A stretch of DNA of 64,000 nucleotides from Platanthera guangdongensis (taxonomy: Eukaryota; Streptophyta; Magnoliopsida; Asparagales; Orchidaceae), in contig CM077158.1 of the NCBI GenBank assembly GCA_039583875.1, positions 240,917,447-240,981,446 of the forward strand, in the 5' to 3' direction. Position numbers and translations under genes: made by a program. Below are positions 34,141 through 46,176 of this stretch, one piece after another. Numbering within the stretch: position 1 is the first letter of the stretch; each line of letters opens with the position of its first letter. The notes beneath the pieces are model-generated. The model made no database searches. It worked only from the letters and a program-made list of their open reading frames with translations, and was not told where the DNA came from.

Positions 34141-35879
34141 GAACAATACGTGGTAGGGTGTTCAGTACAAAATGTGCACGTTTAGGACTTTGGGGGATGA
34201 AGCTATGCAGGACTAAGCAAACAGAAAAAAGAGCATACTATGGCAATGAGGCAGTAACTGAGGATTTCATTCATATTCAATCTGACTACTTCAAAATGCT
34301 GTACTATTACATTTGAGGAGATTAACAGGTACAAGAAGCAAGTAAAGTTGCATTGAATGTAAGACTCTTAGTTCTTCTTACTCTTTTTTATTCTTCATTA
34401 AATTCACAGCTTCTCAGGATTATGAGCAATTCAGGCGACTGAGAATTTTTCAGAGAAACTTTTATGACCGCTGCATGTTTTGATTAATTGAGTTTGAAAA
34501 ATTTTTATATGATGTCACTGATATGAGCTTCAAATTTAATTTTATCAAAATTACATGAGAATTGGATGGGTTGTCTTAGATTGACGTAATAGGTGACTTC
34601 TATTTTATTTAATTTTGACTAGAATTCGATCACCGTTGCAGGGTGACCTCCTGCACTACACGCTTCTCGCCATCAACTCAAATTACTTTCTTACCGAATG
34701 TGAAAAAAGTAAGGGAATACAAGGAAAAAATTCAGGGAGCTAGCAGTGGAAAGAAAAACTATGATAGCTGATGATCTTTAATGTTGTGTTGGAAATCAAA
34801 ACAATAGGGGAATGCAATTGAGCAGTGAAAGAAAAAAAATACAAATCCAAAAAGATTTGTGGCAACGAGCAAGAGAAAAAATGAGAAATAGTGATGAGGA
34901 ATTACTTAAAATTTTAGCCAACCACTGTAAAATTCTATTTGCTGATGTTTTTGCTATCCTCAAATCACTATTGATATTTCTTTGTTATTATTATTGTTAT
35001 TGTAATTATATTTTCCATTTCACATGAACTTCAGATTAATGAGAGCAGAGATTTAGGGCCGCAAAATCAAACATTTAGAGTGGTAAAAAGCATTCAATAC
35101 AAATGAGATCTGATAAAAATTAGAGTCGGTCCACTGAACTTCCAACTCTTTCTACAAACAAGATGAGGTCTGACCTTAATTTCAAGATAATGCCGAACTT
35201 CCATTTAGAATGTGGAAAGGATGGAAGGTGAGCGGAGGTATGAAAGAGGGAATGGTGTGATGGAGAATTTTTTCATACGACGCTTGTTCCAAATTGCCAT
35301 CCGGGATGTAGGAGATACTGATATGTGACATAGACTTCGGCTGCGTTTGGTTGAGTTGTTTTTGATGGAAAGTTGCCAATAAAAAATAGAGTTTGAGAAA
35401 AGTGATCTTCTGGAAAATAGATTTTGTTAAAAATTATTTGGCCGAAATAGAGTTTACAAAACAGAGTTTTAGTAAAGTTATTTAGGTACAAAATGAAGTT
35501 TTTGGTGAATTTTGTTTTCATAATATGATAACCAACAAAAAAAATTATATTCATTGGAAATTTATTAATTATTCAAGCTAATAATAGTTTTACCTCTTTT
35601 ATTATAGGTCTCACAGGAAATTATTGTCACCAAACAATGATAAAAAATGGGGGAGGGAGTGGGGGTGGGGAAGAAGCAACATCGGCCGAAAGAAGCTCCA
35701 TTGGTTGCCAACTAAAAGAAATGACCAAAGAAGCTCGCTAACGAGAGGCAAGAGGGGAAGGAGTCTGGACTGGAATCGTGATAGTTTCCTCTGAGGGTAA
35801 CAGGTCACCTCTCCTTGCTTTTGTAATCTCAATTCAAATTTAGCAATAAGTAGGAGGGATGCTCTGCGATAACTTCAGA

Positions 35880-38800
35880 TTCCCCGAACAACACTGAAAC
35901 CCTACACTTGCGGGTTGCGACTGGTTTGTATTGTTGAACGATTAGGCATCATGATATCTAGTGATGTCTCGTCTGGAAGGATTTCTTAACCGAGTCTACG
36001 CTCAAAAGATCCACAATAAACGAGTGTGATGCACCCGTGCCAAAGAGATCCATAGAGGGTATGTTTTGAATCATATACCTATATGCATGCTTGCGTTACA
36101 GAGAGGAAATATTTAACAATTTAATTCAATAAATTCATACATGTGACCATATCCTCCTCCTCCTTGGCCTCCTGATGGCCAAGTCCATAAGCTCTGAGTT
36201 GTACTAGACCTCATCCTCAAGCTGGTTTTTGGTTGGCGTCCATCACCGCTTTTTCTTTGTTAGTCCATACACCAATTTCAAACTTCAATTATAAGACATG
36301 TCACAAAAATATGTTTTGGGCTAAGAAGGGGCTCAAAATAAAATTCGGGGAAGTATCAAACATAAGGTTATATTACCTGATTGCCTGTGGATCCTGGGTA
36401 GGAACTGGGTAGGAACGGGCAAAGTCTCTTGGTTGCTGACATTTGTAGCAGACTCCAGAAGTAGCCAAGCATTCTCCTATGTGGTAGCAGAGGGGATTGT
36501 CTTTGCCCTTGGCTTTAGGTTGATTTCCTCTCTTCTCACTCGGCTTTTGTTTTTTTTTTTAGTTTATTCCTTGGTGGCTTCTATTATGATTTCGATGCGT
36601 GACATCTCGAGGTCTCTTAGAATGGAAGTTAATGCGTCTTTGCACCCTTTGCTGATCTGCTTCCAACCTCCTTGCGGTATCGACCAGGCTTCTGTAGTCG
36701 GCGTTGACAATGATCATCAGAGGCTGTCTCAAAGTCGCACATGTCATCTACAACGCGGTTACACTTCTCAACTTCATCCCCTTACAATATTCCCGCATAG
36801 CGAGATAGGTGGGTAAGTTCCTGTTCATAAGCCGTGATAGACTTATCCCCTTGATTAATACTGAGATTCTTTTCCTGGAGGCTTCAACGCTCTGAAGGAG
36901 GTACAAATCAGTTTGCGAGTGCCTTAGAAAAATCATTCCATGTGAACATATCTACTGAATGACCAGACATAGGTAGACGCCGCATTATCATTACGCTAAA
37001 AAGATATGAAATTCTAAAGCAAGGAAATTTGAACTTAGTTTCTTACCATCAGGATGTCTGCTTGGTGTCTGGTCCACCAAAGATTGAGTTCACCTTGCAA
37101 AAGGAAAGTTGCTAAAGGTATCTTCTTGTTCTCTGGACACTGCATTACGCCCAATAAATCTCGAGTCTTTATCAACCAATCATCTGTTTTCATCGGGTTT
37201 CCTATCCACTGAAGTTGGAAGGGTGGAGATCTCTAAAGTTTCTCAAGTAGCGTTCCATCTTGATCTCCTCGACATCTGGTGCAGGGACTAGAGCTGAGAT
37301 CTCTGCAGGTAGTGCATTCTTGAACTCCAAAATTGCTAAGCCTGCTGCCCTAAAATTTGAACTGCCATGTTAGTAGAGGATGTGCTGCTGGCGCATTAGC
37401 ATCGTCCATAACGATCTCAGGTAGTGTTTCTAACGCGAAGGTTTGCCTGCCCCACCGCTACCGGGTTCCTATAAGATGTAAAGAGTGGGATTAATGACGA
37501 ATGTGACGTAAATGAAGAATCTATTATGAAGGATATTTCCAGACGTAATCACAAGCACAAGCACAAGCACAACTAAGTGCTAGGTAAACCTTGATGACTC
37601 TAACATCGAAGGAGTGATTCAAATGAAATCCTAAGGCTTCGAGAATTTCAGGTCATGGATCCTAAACCTCGCTTTGATAACAATTGTAACACCCCAACAT
37701 AGTTTAACAACAAATCAGCTGTCCGGCTAGGCCCTGCAGTAAGAAGTTAACTAAGCAACGTTACTAAAGCTGCTATATTGCAGACATAAATAATTGTACT
37801 AAATGAAAACTTATAGCGGAAGTAAAATATGCATGTAAGAGTAAACATGAGTACGTCAAAAACAAATTCACAGAGCTAACTAGTAAAAGAGAGAATCATA
37901 AAATTTGAATTACTGAAATTTTAAACATAGTTTGATATATTAAAAACTTTAGATAATTATGATACATCACGACCAAAGTAAATGTACAATAGCTGAAATG
38001 AAAGATAACTGAAATGAAGGACACAAAAATATGAAGAACCGTGACGCTTATCTTACGTGCAACTTCCCACCAGTGACTCCTGAAAGAAATGTCTGAAGAC
38101 GAGTAAGCTCAACTGGTGAGTAAGAAAGACTACTCCCAGTACATAAATATTTTGTATATAAAAATATGAACTTTGACTTATTACTGCATGCTTCTGTATA
38201 ATCTGTTTGTAGGTGTATACATCATTTTCTGTATATATGCATTATAGATTCTGTCATATTATCCGAGTTCTTGTCTGCTCTGATTTTTGCACTGTGGATT
38301 CTTTCTAAAGATTAGGTCATTAAATGCCATGTTTTATGATTTATTGAACTTAATCTGATTATGTAGCCCAAATGACAACTTGAGGGTGCCCTTAACGAAA
38401 TGTTCCCTGAGTGGGACATAGACACATCTGAAAATTACCAAATCTGGAAATGTGACTGACGATCCCACCTCTGATGCTCGTATGGACTGCTAGACATATG
38501 AGAACGTGGTCACTGATCTGAAACTTCTTACCTGTTTTGTGTTTTTGCGTTTAGCCTAATTGCAATTAACCTTTTTAATTAATCCTGTGTGCGCTTTGGA
38601 ATTTTTATTTTTCATGCTCTTATCTAAATGACAATTTTCATTAAATTAATTGTCAATTAATGCTTAACGATAGGTTGTGTGTTACGTGATGTGACATGTG
38701 TCCTGTATTTATACATCTTATTGGTGCTATGCATTAAAAAAATACAAGTTCTACTGTTTTACATGATTAAAAAAATAATATACATTTTTAATTACGTGAG

Positions 38801-39967
38801 AAGTCAATGATTTCATAATAGTTACATGTTATCCAGAGAAGTCGATTTTTTTACCTTGGTATTGTGGCACGCGCGGTGCGTCGACATAGTTCTCCGGATT
38901 ATAATTTGAACTCCACACGAGAGTATTCTCGCTTTATTCTAGGGTTTCACATTAACAAAAAGAAAAATTGATATCCTTCATCAAGGTGGACTAACAATTG
39001 TGCAAGCATCTTCTGATCCACTACTTAAGATTGCAGCACAAAAACTAACCAATTGAAAAAAAAAAAATATAATGCGTATGCTAAGAAAAAAATAAATTCT
39101 GGATACCTCTTCCTCTAGGAGGTAAAATCTGTCTGATATCTGGTCAAGAAATCAACAAGAGGTAAGCTATTTGCAAGGTTAAGGATCTGCCTTCGTCTAG
39201 GAAATGGTAAACGCCGCTGCAATCTCTGGCCGAAAGACAAACATGGGAAGAAAAGAAACTATTAAATAAGAGGAACAAAACAACTGCGGCCGAGAAAAGG
39301 AAAGTCGATTAATACCTGTTGGATAAGAAGGCTGAGAGGGGTGGTCAGGCGCTGGAATTAACGACGCACAATAGAACTTCAAGGATTTGAGTTGTTGAGA
39401 CTCACGGTTTTAGAAGAATGACTCCTGGAGAAAGGTCGTCACTTCCAAATGACAACAGAGAGGTAAAAAGTTGATTCCTTGCAGAAGGATGGATCGACTG
39501 GAGTCTTTGTTGAGAGGGCAATGCCCGGTGACTAGCAGAGAAGGGAGGAAAGCCCGGAGGAATTGTGTGCGAACCAGGAGAGCCGACGGTTTTGACTATG
39601 CTCGTTATAGGAGTGGAAAAGATTATGGCTTCGGTTATATGCTGATTGTGGCTCTCGGTTTATAAGGTAACCGAGTGATGGGCGTAAAATTTTGCAATTG
39701 GCTTAAATGAAGGATTCGACTTTTCCACTTAATTTCACTTATATGCTACTCCCTTCCAAATTCTAATAATTCATGTGTTGCGCCCTCGCACAAAGCTGAG
39801 ATTGCGCCGACACCAAAATTCGTATATATTTTGAATAAGGTTTAACACAAGCCAAAAACTGCGTGGAGTAAACATACCTAAACCCAACGACTTGCACCCA
39901 CAAACATTTACTCATGATCAAAACTTGAAAATAAGTTTAGTTTTCAAAATAATTTATGGATGTTGCA
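35880..39967 (-). mobile_element. Ty3/gypsy retrotransposon, 5' half, copy B
   Basis: Same content as 5,640-9,709: 5' LTR 37,685-39,967, degraded Met-type primer site, gag relic (36,936-36,748, 36,747-36,559 and neighbours) with the same altered zinc knuckle, and the protease start with GTGA in place of the catalytic triplet. It has the same damage as copy A, so the element was dead before the duplication. The complementary 3' half lies at 19,434-23,900 on the other side of the palindrome. Confidence 0.82.
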
Positions 39968-40035
39968 AAAATAGAGAAAGAAACAATAAGTCTAATAAAT
40001 TTAAATTATATAATATAATATATTATAATACATAT

Positions 40036-40215
40036 TGTTGAGAGAGCTCAAAACTTGTATGTATTGCTTGTGTATGTAAATACAAGGAGAGAATACAAAT
40101 ATATAGGAATAGGAAGAGAGAAAAAATCCTATACAAGATGTGGGACTAAAGGAGGAGAGAAGATAAAACAATAAATGAGCCCAATAATGAGCCCTTTACA
40201 TGAGCTATTTTAACA
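40036..40215 (-). repeat. 3' LTR of the Copia element
   Basis: TGTTGAGAGAG to TTTTAACA; short for a plant LTR. Confidence 0.93.
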
Positions 40216-40521
40216 CTCCCCCGCAAGCTGGAGCGTACAAATCGTATGCGCCAAGCTTGGACAAGCACTGATAGAATAGTGTCTTGGAAAGAGCCTTTTT
40301 GTGAAGACATCTACAACTTGTTCCGATCCTGGGACATGCTTTACGTCAAGTTTCTTCATTTGAACCTTTTCCCGGATGAAGTGACAATCGAACTCAATAT
40401 GCTTCGTTCTTTCGTGAAAGACTGGGTTCTTTGCGATGTGTATGGCGGCTTGACTATCACAAAGGAGAAGAGCCGTGATGGTAATTTTACACCCAGATCA
40501 GTAGAAGACTCTCAAGCCATG

Positions 40522-43310
40522 TCAATTTTGATACAAACGATGCCATTGCCCGGTAGCTCTGCCCTCGGCTGAAGACTCGAAGGCGACCCTTGTTTCTCTA
40601 CTTCGCCAAGTAACAAGATGTCCTCCAAGGTAAGTGCAAAAACCACTCGTAGATCGCCGGTCATCGAGAGAGCCAGCGTAGTCAGCATCTGAATATGCCA
40701 CCAATGTTGGAGCAGAAGAGGAGGTCCTGTAGACAAGTCCCTGACCAGGAGCGGTTTTCAGATACCTGAGAATTCGTTCCACTGCTTGAAGATGATATTT
40801 TCGAGGAGAGTGCATGTATCTGCTGACAAGACCAACAACAAAGGAAATATCCGGTCTGGTAACCGTGAGATATATCAGTTTTCCAACAAAACGTCGATAA
40901 TATTCAGGATTCTGAAGGAGATCAGAGTCAGATGCCTGGGCACACAGTTTGTGGTTCACATCCATAGGAGTATCACTTGGCTTGCAGCCGGTGAGACCCG
41001 CATCATGAAGAAGGTTAAGACAATATTTTCGTTGAGAGAGAGTGAGCCCATCCGGCCTTCTGGCAATCTCAAGGCCCAAAAAATAGCGAAGGGGTCCCAA
41101 ATCATTTGTCTGGAAGACTGAGTTTAGATGGACTTTGACTGTCTGTATCCCTTGAGAGTCATCTCCAGTAATGATAATATTGTCGACGTAAACTAACAGT
41201 ATAATCGTTCCTGTTGGTTGGTGACGAGTAAAGAGCGAGAAGTCGGCCGAGCTCCGAGTGAAGCCGATCTCACGGAGTACCTTGCTGAATTTTTCAAACC
41301 ATGCCCGCGGAGATTGTTTGAGACCATATAGAGCCTTTTTAAGATGGCAGACCTGAGACTCCCCCGTGGTCTCAAACCCGGGTGGTTGCTGCATTTAGAC
41401 AGTTTCCTGGAGGTCCCCATTCAAGAAAGCATTCTTGATATCCAGCTGAAAGAGAGGCCACCGGCGATGGACATCAACAGAGATGAGGACACGAACACTA
41501 TTAAGCTTTGCCACCGGAGAGAACGTTTCCTCATAATCGAGCCCCTCCTATTGAGTGAAACCTCGAGCCACAAGACGGGCCTTTAGACGGTCAATTGTCC
41601 CATCGACCAAATGTTTGATGACAAAGACCCACTTGCACCCAACTGGTTTCTGGCCCGGTGGAAGGGGAACAACAAACCATGTCTGGTTAGACCAGAGAGC
41701 AGACATTTCTTCCTCCATGGCTGCTCGCCAGCCTGGATGTTGAAGCGCCTCCTGCACAAAATTAGGAATAGCAACCGAAGAGAGAGAAGTAGCCAAAATG
41801 TGTAAATGGGGAGAGAGGCGATGAAGAGAGATGAAGTTTGCTGGCGGATGAGCAGTGGAAGGCGATACCTGATCATTCAGACGCGGAGTATCCATGGTAG
41901 GGACCGACGACAGAGGGGCAACAGAAGTGGTCGAGGGACGAGTGTAGACACAGATAACTGGTGGTTTGGAGGGAACAACAGGCGGTGTAGAGGGAATGAT
42001 AGTCGGAGGAGTAGTGGCGGGAATGACCGGGCGTGTGATGGATGGAGGAGAAGGTGTGGGTGGGCGATTGTCAGGGAAGGGAGCAAAAAAGAATGGTTGA
42101 TCTTCGCGGAAAGTGACATCAGCAAAAACGGAGATCTTGCGTGTAGCAGGAGAATAACAGACATACCCCTTTTGAGTGCGAGAATAACCAACAAAGATAT
42201 GCTTGGCCGCCCGGGGATCCAATTTATCCGATGAGGGCCCCAAACGGTGGACATAGCAGAGGCTACCAAATACACGTGGTGGGAGAGGAAAGACTGTAGC
42301 GGAGGGAAAGAGGATGCTGAACGGAATAGCATAGTTGAGAATAGAGGAAGGGAGACGGTTAATGAGGAAACAGGCGGTCGAGACCGCAAAGTTCCAATAG
42401 GGTTTAGGGACATGCATTAGAAGCATGAGGGAACGGGCAACATCGAGTAAGTGACGATTCTTGCGTTCGGCAACACCGTTTTGTTGCGGCGTGTAAGCGT
42501 AAGAAGTTTGATGTAGAATCCCGAACTCGGAACATAAAGCAGTAAATTCGTGACTAGTGTACTCACGAGCATTGTCAGTTCGTAGGACTTTGATGGTCGT
42601 GTGGAATTGCGTACGGGTTTCGTGGACAAATGCTCGAAAGACACGAGGAAGCTCAGAGCGATCACGAAGTAAGTATAGGCAGGTAGTGCGAGAGTGATCA
42701 TCAATAAACGTGATAAAATAACGGAAACCGGAAATACTAGAAATTTTAAATGGTCCCCAAATATCCGAATGAACTAAATCAAAAGGAGCAGCGCTCCGAG
42801 TACAATGTGAAGAAAACGATGAACGAGTCTGCTTGCCGAGGATGCATGAGTCACACTGAAAGGGGGTAAGAGAAACATCCGGGAGAGCCCGCTGGAGGAC
42901 CGGTAGAGGAGCATGGCCAAGTCGACAATGCCAAGCAGTGGAAGAAATGGAGAAGAGGATGGTGGGAGAGTCGTCGAGAAGGTAGAGCCCATTTCGCAGC
43001 CGGCCTTTACCAATGGTAGTCTGCGTCCGCCGATCCTGTATAACAAAAGAAGAGGAAGTGAATATAACAGAACAATCCAAATCAGTAGTAAGCCGTCCAA
43101 CAGAAAGTAAATTGAACGGAGAACTCGGGACGTGAAGAGCCGAGCGAAGGGAGATGGATGAGGTGAGAGGAAGATCTGCCGAGCCGGAGACGGGAACAGT
43201 GGCTCCATTGGCCACAGTAATAGACTGTGGATAAAGGGGAATTCAGGTACTGGGCAGGTTGATGTGGAGTAATATGATGAGTAGCGCCAGAATCCACAAT
43301 CCAGCCGAAG
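40522..43310 (-). pseudogene. Copia pol (protease-integrase-RT-RNase H), with in-frame stops
   Basis: The protease motif WIVDSGATHHIT is at about 43,305-43,270. Integrase has WHCRLGHAPL plus CDSC, then DLVHSDIWGPF, LRTDNAREY and QQNGVAERKNRHLLD, so D, D and E are all present. RT begins LKARLVARGFTQ, is interrupted by TAG near 41,545, resumes, and is interrupted by TAA just before MQQPPGFETTG (41,394). The RT box is YVDN instead of YVDD. RNase H has SDADYAGSLDDRRSTSGFC but an altered C-terminal part. A frameshift separates protease from the integrase frame near 43,200. A functional polyprotein cannot be made from this copy. Confidence 0.9.
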
Positions 43311-43449
43311 CCGGTGGAGAGACAAGCAGTACCTGTGTTAGAGACGGAGGCAACAGAGGCAGATGGGGGATAGAGCAAGCCCTGGAGATGCTGGAGCTGA
43401 AGACGGACACTTTCAAGATCAGGAGGACCAGCATCGGTAGCAACAGAAG

Positions 43450-44323
43450 CCGCCGGCGAGGAGGATAGCCAACTTTCTTGTAACAGGTTGCCTCGAGATG
43501 ACCATCTTTCCCACAGAAGGAACACTTCGGCCGACCCCGGACACCACGACCACGGCCGCGAGATCCCGAACGATCCCCCCGAGTAGGAGGAGGAGGGAAG
43601 GGTAGAAGCGGAGGTGCCTGCTGAAGAAGGGCCGGAGGAGCCGTAGTATCTGGAGGAGGTGGTACTCGGAGAATCATGGAGCACACATCAGAAAAAGGTG
43701 GTGTGGTAGAGGAAGCCAGGACCCGAGCACGAATGCTCTGAAGGTGGGGGAAGACGTGCCATAAGGATGGCAGTGCAGGCGGCTTCCTTCTGAGCGCGCT
43801 GAGCAAGAGCATCATTGGTAAATGGCTGATGCTGGATCCAGGCTTCAGCAAGAGTCTTCGCACGAGCAACAAAGGATGACATATCGGAAGCCCCTCCAGC
43901 GTCAAGAACAAAGAGGTCAGTGAGGATGTCGTAGAGATGCTGGAGGCTGTTCCGTCCAAAATATAAGGAGTGTAGCTCAGTCCACATATCTTTGACAGTC
44001 TCATGATACATAGCCATTTGATATGATTCACCATCCAAAGAATTCAAGATCCAGGTCTGAACTCGGCCATCATTGCGGAGCCAGTCATCGGTAGGAGGGG
44101 TGGGAGGAGCCTGAGTAAGGTGAGGGAGAAGACCCTTGGCCTGAAGAACTCGTCGAACTGAATGTACACAAGGAATGAAGTTCTTCTTTCCGGAAAGAGA
44201 GATGGTAGTGATGCGCAGCTCGTCACGGAGTTCTGTAGGGTAAGCCGGGCGGTCAGTCGGACAAGACGGGCAGTCAGCAGGCGGGCTGGCCGTCGAGCCA
44301 GCAGAGTTACCGGAAGAGCCCAT
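43450..44323 (-). pseudogene. Copia gag, frameshifted
   Basis: The start MGSSGNSAGS is at 44,323. A UBN2-type gag body follows (DWLRNDGRVQTWILNSLDGE, then MYHETVKDMWTELHSLY), then a frameshift near 43,740. The downstream frame has an Arg/Gly-rich linker and an intact CCHC zinc knuckle, CSFCGKDGHLEATC (about 43,530-43,485). Gag packages element RNA. One frameshift is enough to lose the knuckle from the main frame. Confidence 0.85.
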
Positions 44324-44539
44324 AAGGGCAGACCGCGACGAGTAGAGGATAAACCGCCGACAAGAAAGATTAAGGAAGACCACGACCAGAATGCGGATAG
44401 GAAGCAGTCCGCACGGTCAAGCCGGACACCAGCGAGTAGTCAGGTCGCGACCAAAGGGCAGAAACAAGAGAGAGACTGCCCCGGTCTAGGTGAAGCCAGC
44501 AGCGGTCAAAGAGCAGCCCGCAGGAGAGAACCCGCAGCG

Positions 44540-44830
44540 GGTTGACAGAGAACGCGGAAAGAGGAGAGAGGCCGCGAGTAGGAACTCAGGCGGCTAGAGA
44601 AGAGAGTCCGCGAGGAGGAACTCGAGCGGCTAGGGGAGAGAGGCCGCGAGTAGGAACTCGAGCGGCAAGGGAAGTGAGGCCGCGAGTGGAAACTCGAGCG
44701 GCAAGGGAAGACTGTGGCCTGACAGCAGACAGAAGGCAAAGCCGCATCGGTCAGAAGGCGAAGCCGCAGCGGTTAGAAGGCGAAGCTGCAACGGTTAGAA
44801 GGCGAAGCCGCAGCGGAGCTGGCAGCGGAC
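44540..44830 (-). repeat. Short tandem repeats in the Copia leader
   Basis: Between the 5' LTR and gag lie about four units of 39 bp (GAGGCCGCGAGTAGGAACTC type, 44,560-44,710), then about four units of 23-24 bp (AGAAGGCGAAGCCGCAGCGG type, 44,725-44,816). The 5' leader is about 785 bp, long for a Copia element. The repeats contain no stop in several frames, which explains shadow open frames here. Confidence 0.75.
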
Positions 44831-45108
44831 AAAAGAAGAGAGCCCGCAGCGGTCAGAAGAGGGGTGGGCCCCACGAAGCAGAGAGAGGGTGACTATAAGA
44901 AGCCTGAAGAGGGTGTAACCACGGAGAGGGAGAGGAGAAGCGGATGCAGAGGTGCAAACCGCAGAGCCAGGGGCGGACAGGAGACCGGAGCGGGTAGGCT
45001 ACCAGTCCGCCGGAGACAAAGCAGCGGGTAGGAGAAAAAGAAACCGGACGGGCTTGACGGTTAGAAAAAGGGCAAACCGCAGAGGACAGTAACCTCGCTT
45101 TGATACCA

Positions 45109-45289
45109 TGTTGAAAGAGCTCAAAACTTGTATGTATTGCTTGTGTATGTAAATACAAGGAGAGAATACAAATATATAGGAAGAGGAAGAGAGAAGAAAA
45201 TCCTATACAAGATGTGAGACTAAAGGAGGAGAGAAGATAAAACAATAAATGAGCCCAATAATGAGCCCTTTACATGAGCTATTTTAACA
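45109..45289 (-). repeat. 5' LTR of the Copia element
   Basis: TGTTGAAAGAG to TTTTAACA, followed by the CATAT target duplication. Confidence 0.93.
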
Positions 45290-45663
45290 CATATAAACGT
45301 GTATAGCTAGTCTGCTAACATAATATAAGATAAAATAGTGAATAATATATACAAAAGTTGTGTTGGCTAATATATTGGAAAAAACAAATATGTCTGCCCA
45401 TATTTTACTAATGTCATTTCACACTCAAAAATGACTCATCAGACATCTCAAACGACATTGCAGTCGTTAACAATTTTCGTAGTTCCCTGTTTATTTTGAA
45501 ATTTCCTAAGTTCAGCTTTGAGAGAGTATATACAATATGCATCATTACGCCAAAATCTTGATCTTTTAAGATATGGTCTTTTTGGACTTCCCCTTTCTCA
45601 TCTTCCCGCTTCTTATTATACTTTCCAAATTCGTGTCTTACATTGATAATTGTGTTTTTGCAG

Positions 45664-46176
45664 GAAGCCCATTGCTGTAGTCAGTGGGGGCATGATTTTC
45701 GTCCAGACTATAAGAATCTTGGTATCCTGAAGATTCAATTTCCTCATGTTCCTCTGATTGCTTTAACTGTATGTTCCTGATGTTACTGATAGATTCTGAT
45801 TCAAATTTAAATTTCATGCTGATTAGTGTTATTGATTAATGACTTAGAACTTATAGGCAACTGCGACTTACAAGGTCCAAACCGATCTAATGGAAATGCT
45901 GCATATTGCTAATTGTGTAAAGTTTGTAAGGACGGTCAATAGACCCAATCTGTTCTATAAGGTATGAAACACTTGTATATTTAGCGTTCATGGTTGTTTT
46001 CTGCAGAGTTTAGGTGTAGAAAAATCTTATTCTTCATATCATTTGGGAAAAAGGTGCACGAAAAGTCGTCCATTGGCAAGATGGTCATTCATCAAATTGC
46101 GCAATATATAAAGTCATCTTATCACAACAATGAATCTGGGATAGTTTATTGCTTCTCTAGAAAGGAGTGTGAGCAG
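45664..46176 (+). pseudogene. RecQ-family DNA helicase fragment, three exons, copy B
   Basis: Exons 45,664-45,768, 45,857-45,961 and 46,054-46,176 correspond exactly to copy A, with motif II (EAH), III and IV regions and intact splice signals. One silent change in exon 3 (TAC to TAT) is the only exon difference I found. The Copia element inserted 374 bp upstream of exon 1 in this copy. No further exons are visible downstream before the next LTR element. Confidence 0.85.

Larger units (their letters stand above)
28010..35785. repeat. Giant inverted repeat (palindrome), copy B, complete
   Basis: The left arm is about 28,010-31,860, the spacer about 31,861-32,028 and the right arm about 32,029-35,785. 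Without the 745-bp TIR element the left arm is about 3.1 kb; the right is about 3.75 kb because of a segment of about 650 bp unique to it. Arm identity is roughly 80% by eye. Each arm holds one copy of the propeller-like pseudogene, transcribed outward from the centre. No terminal repeat or target duplication was recognised at the outer ends. Confidence 0.85.
40036..45289 (-). mobile_element. Ty1/copia LTR retrotransposon, copy B only (5,254 bp)
   Basis: Target duplication CATAT at 40,031-40,035 and 45,290-45,294. The LTRs are 40,036-40,215 (180 bp, 3') and 45,109-45,289 (181 bp, 5'); they differ by three substitutions and one indel in my reading. The primer site (plus strand GCTTTGATACCA, 45,097-45,108) is tRNA-Met type. 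The purine tract (minus strand GCTTGCGGGGGAG) abuts the 3' LTR. The domain order gag, protease, integrase, RT, RNase H on the minus strand is that of Copia. Structurally complete, but pol has stops and a changed RT box. Confidence 0.95.

Noticed and set aside
41806..42234. 142-codon plus-strand frame opposite the Copia pol
   Set aside because: Shadow of the real minus-strand polyprotein.
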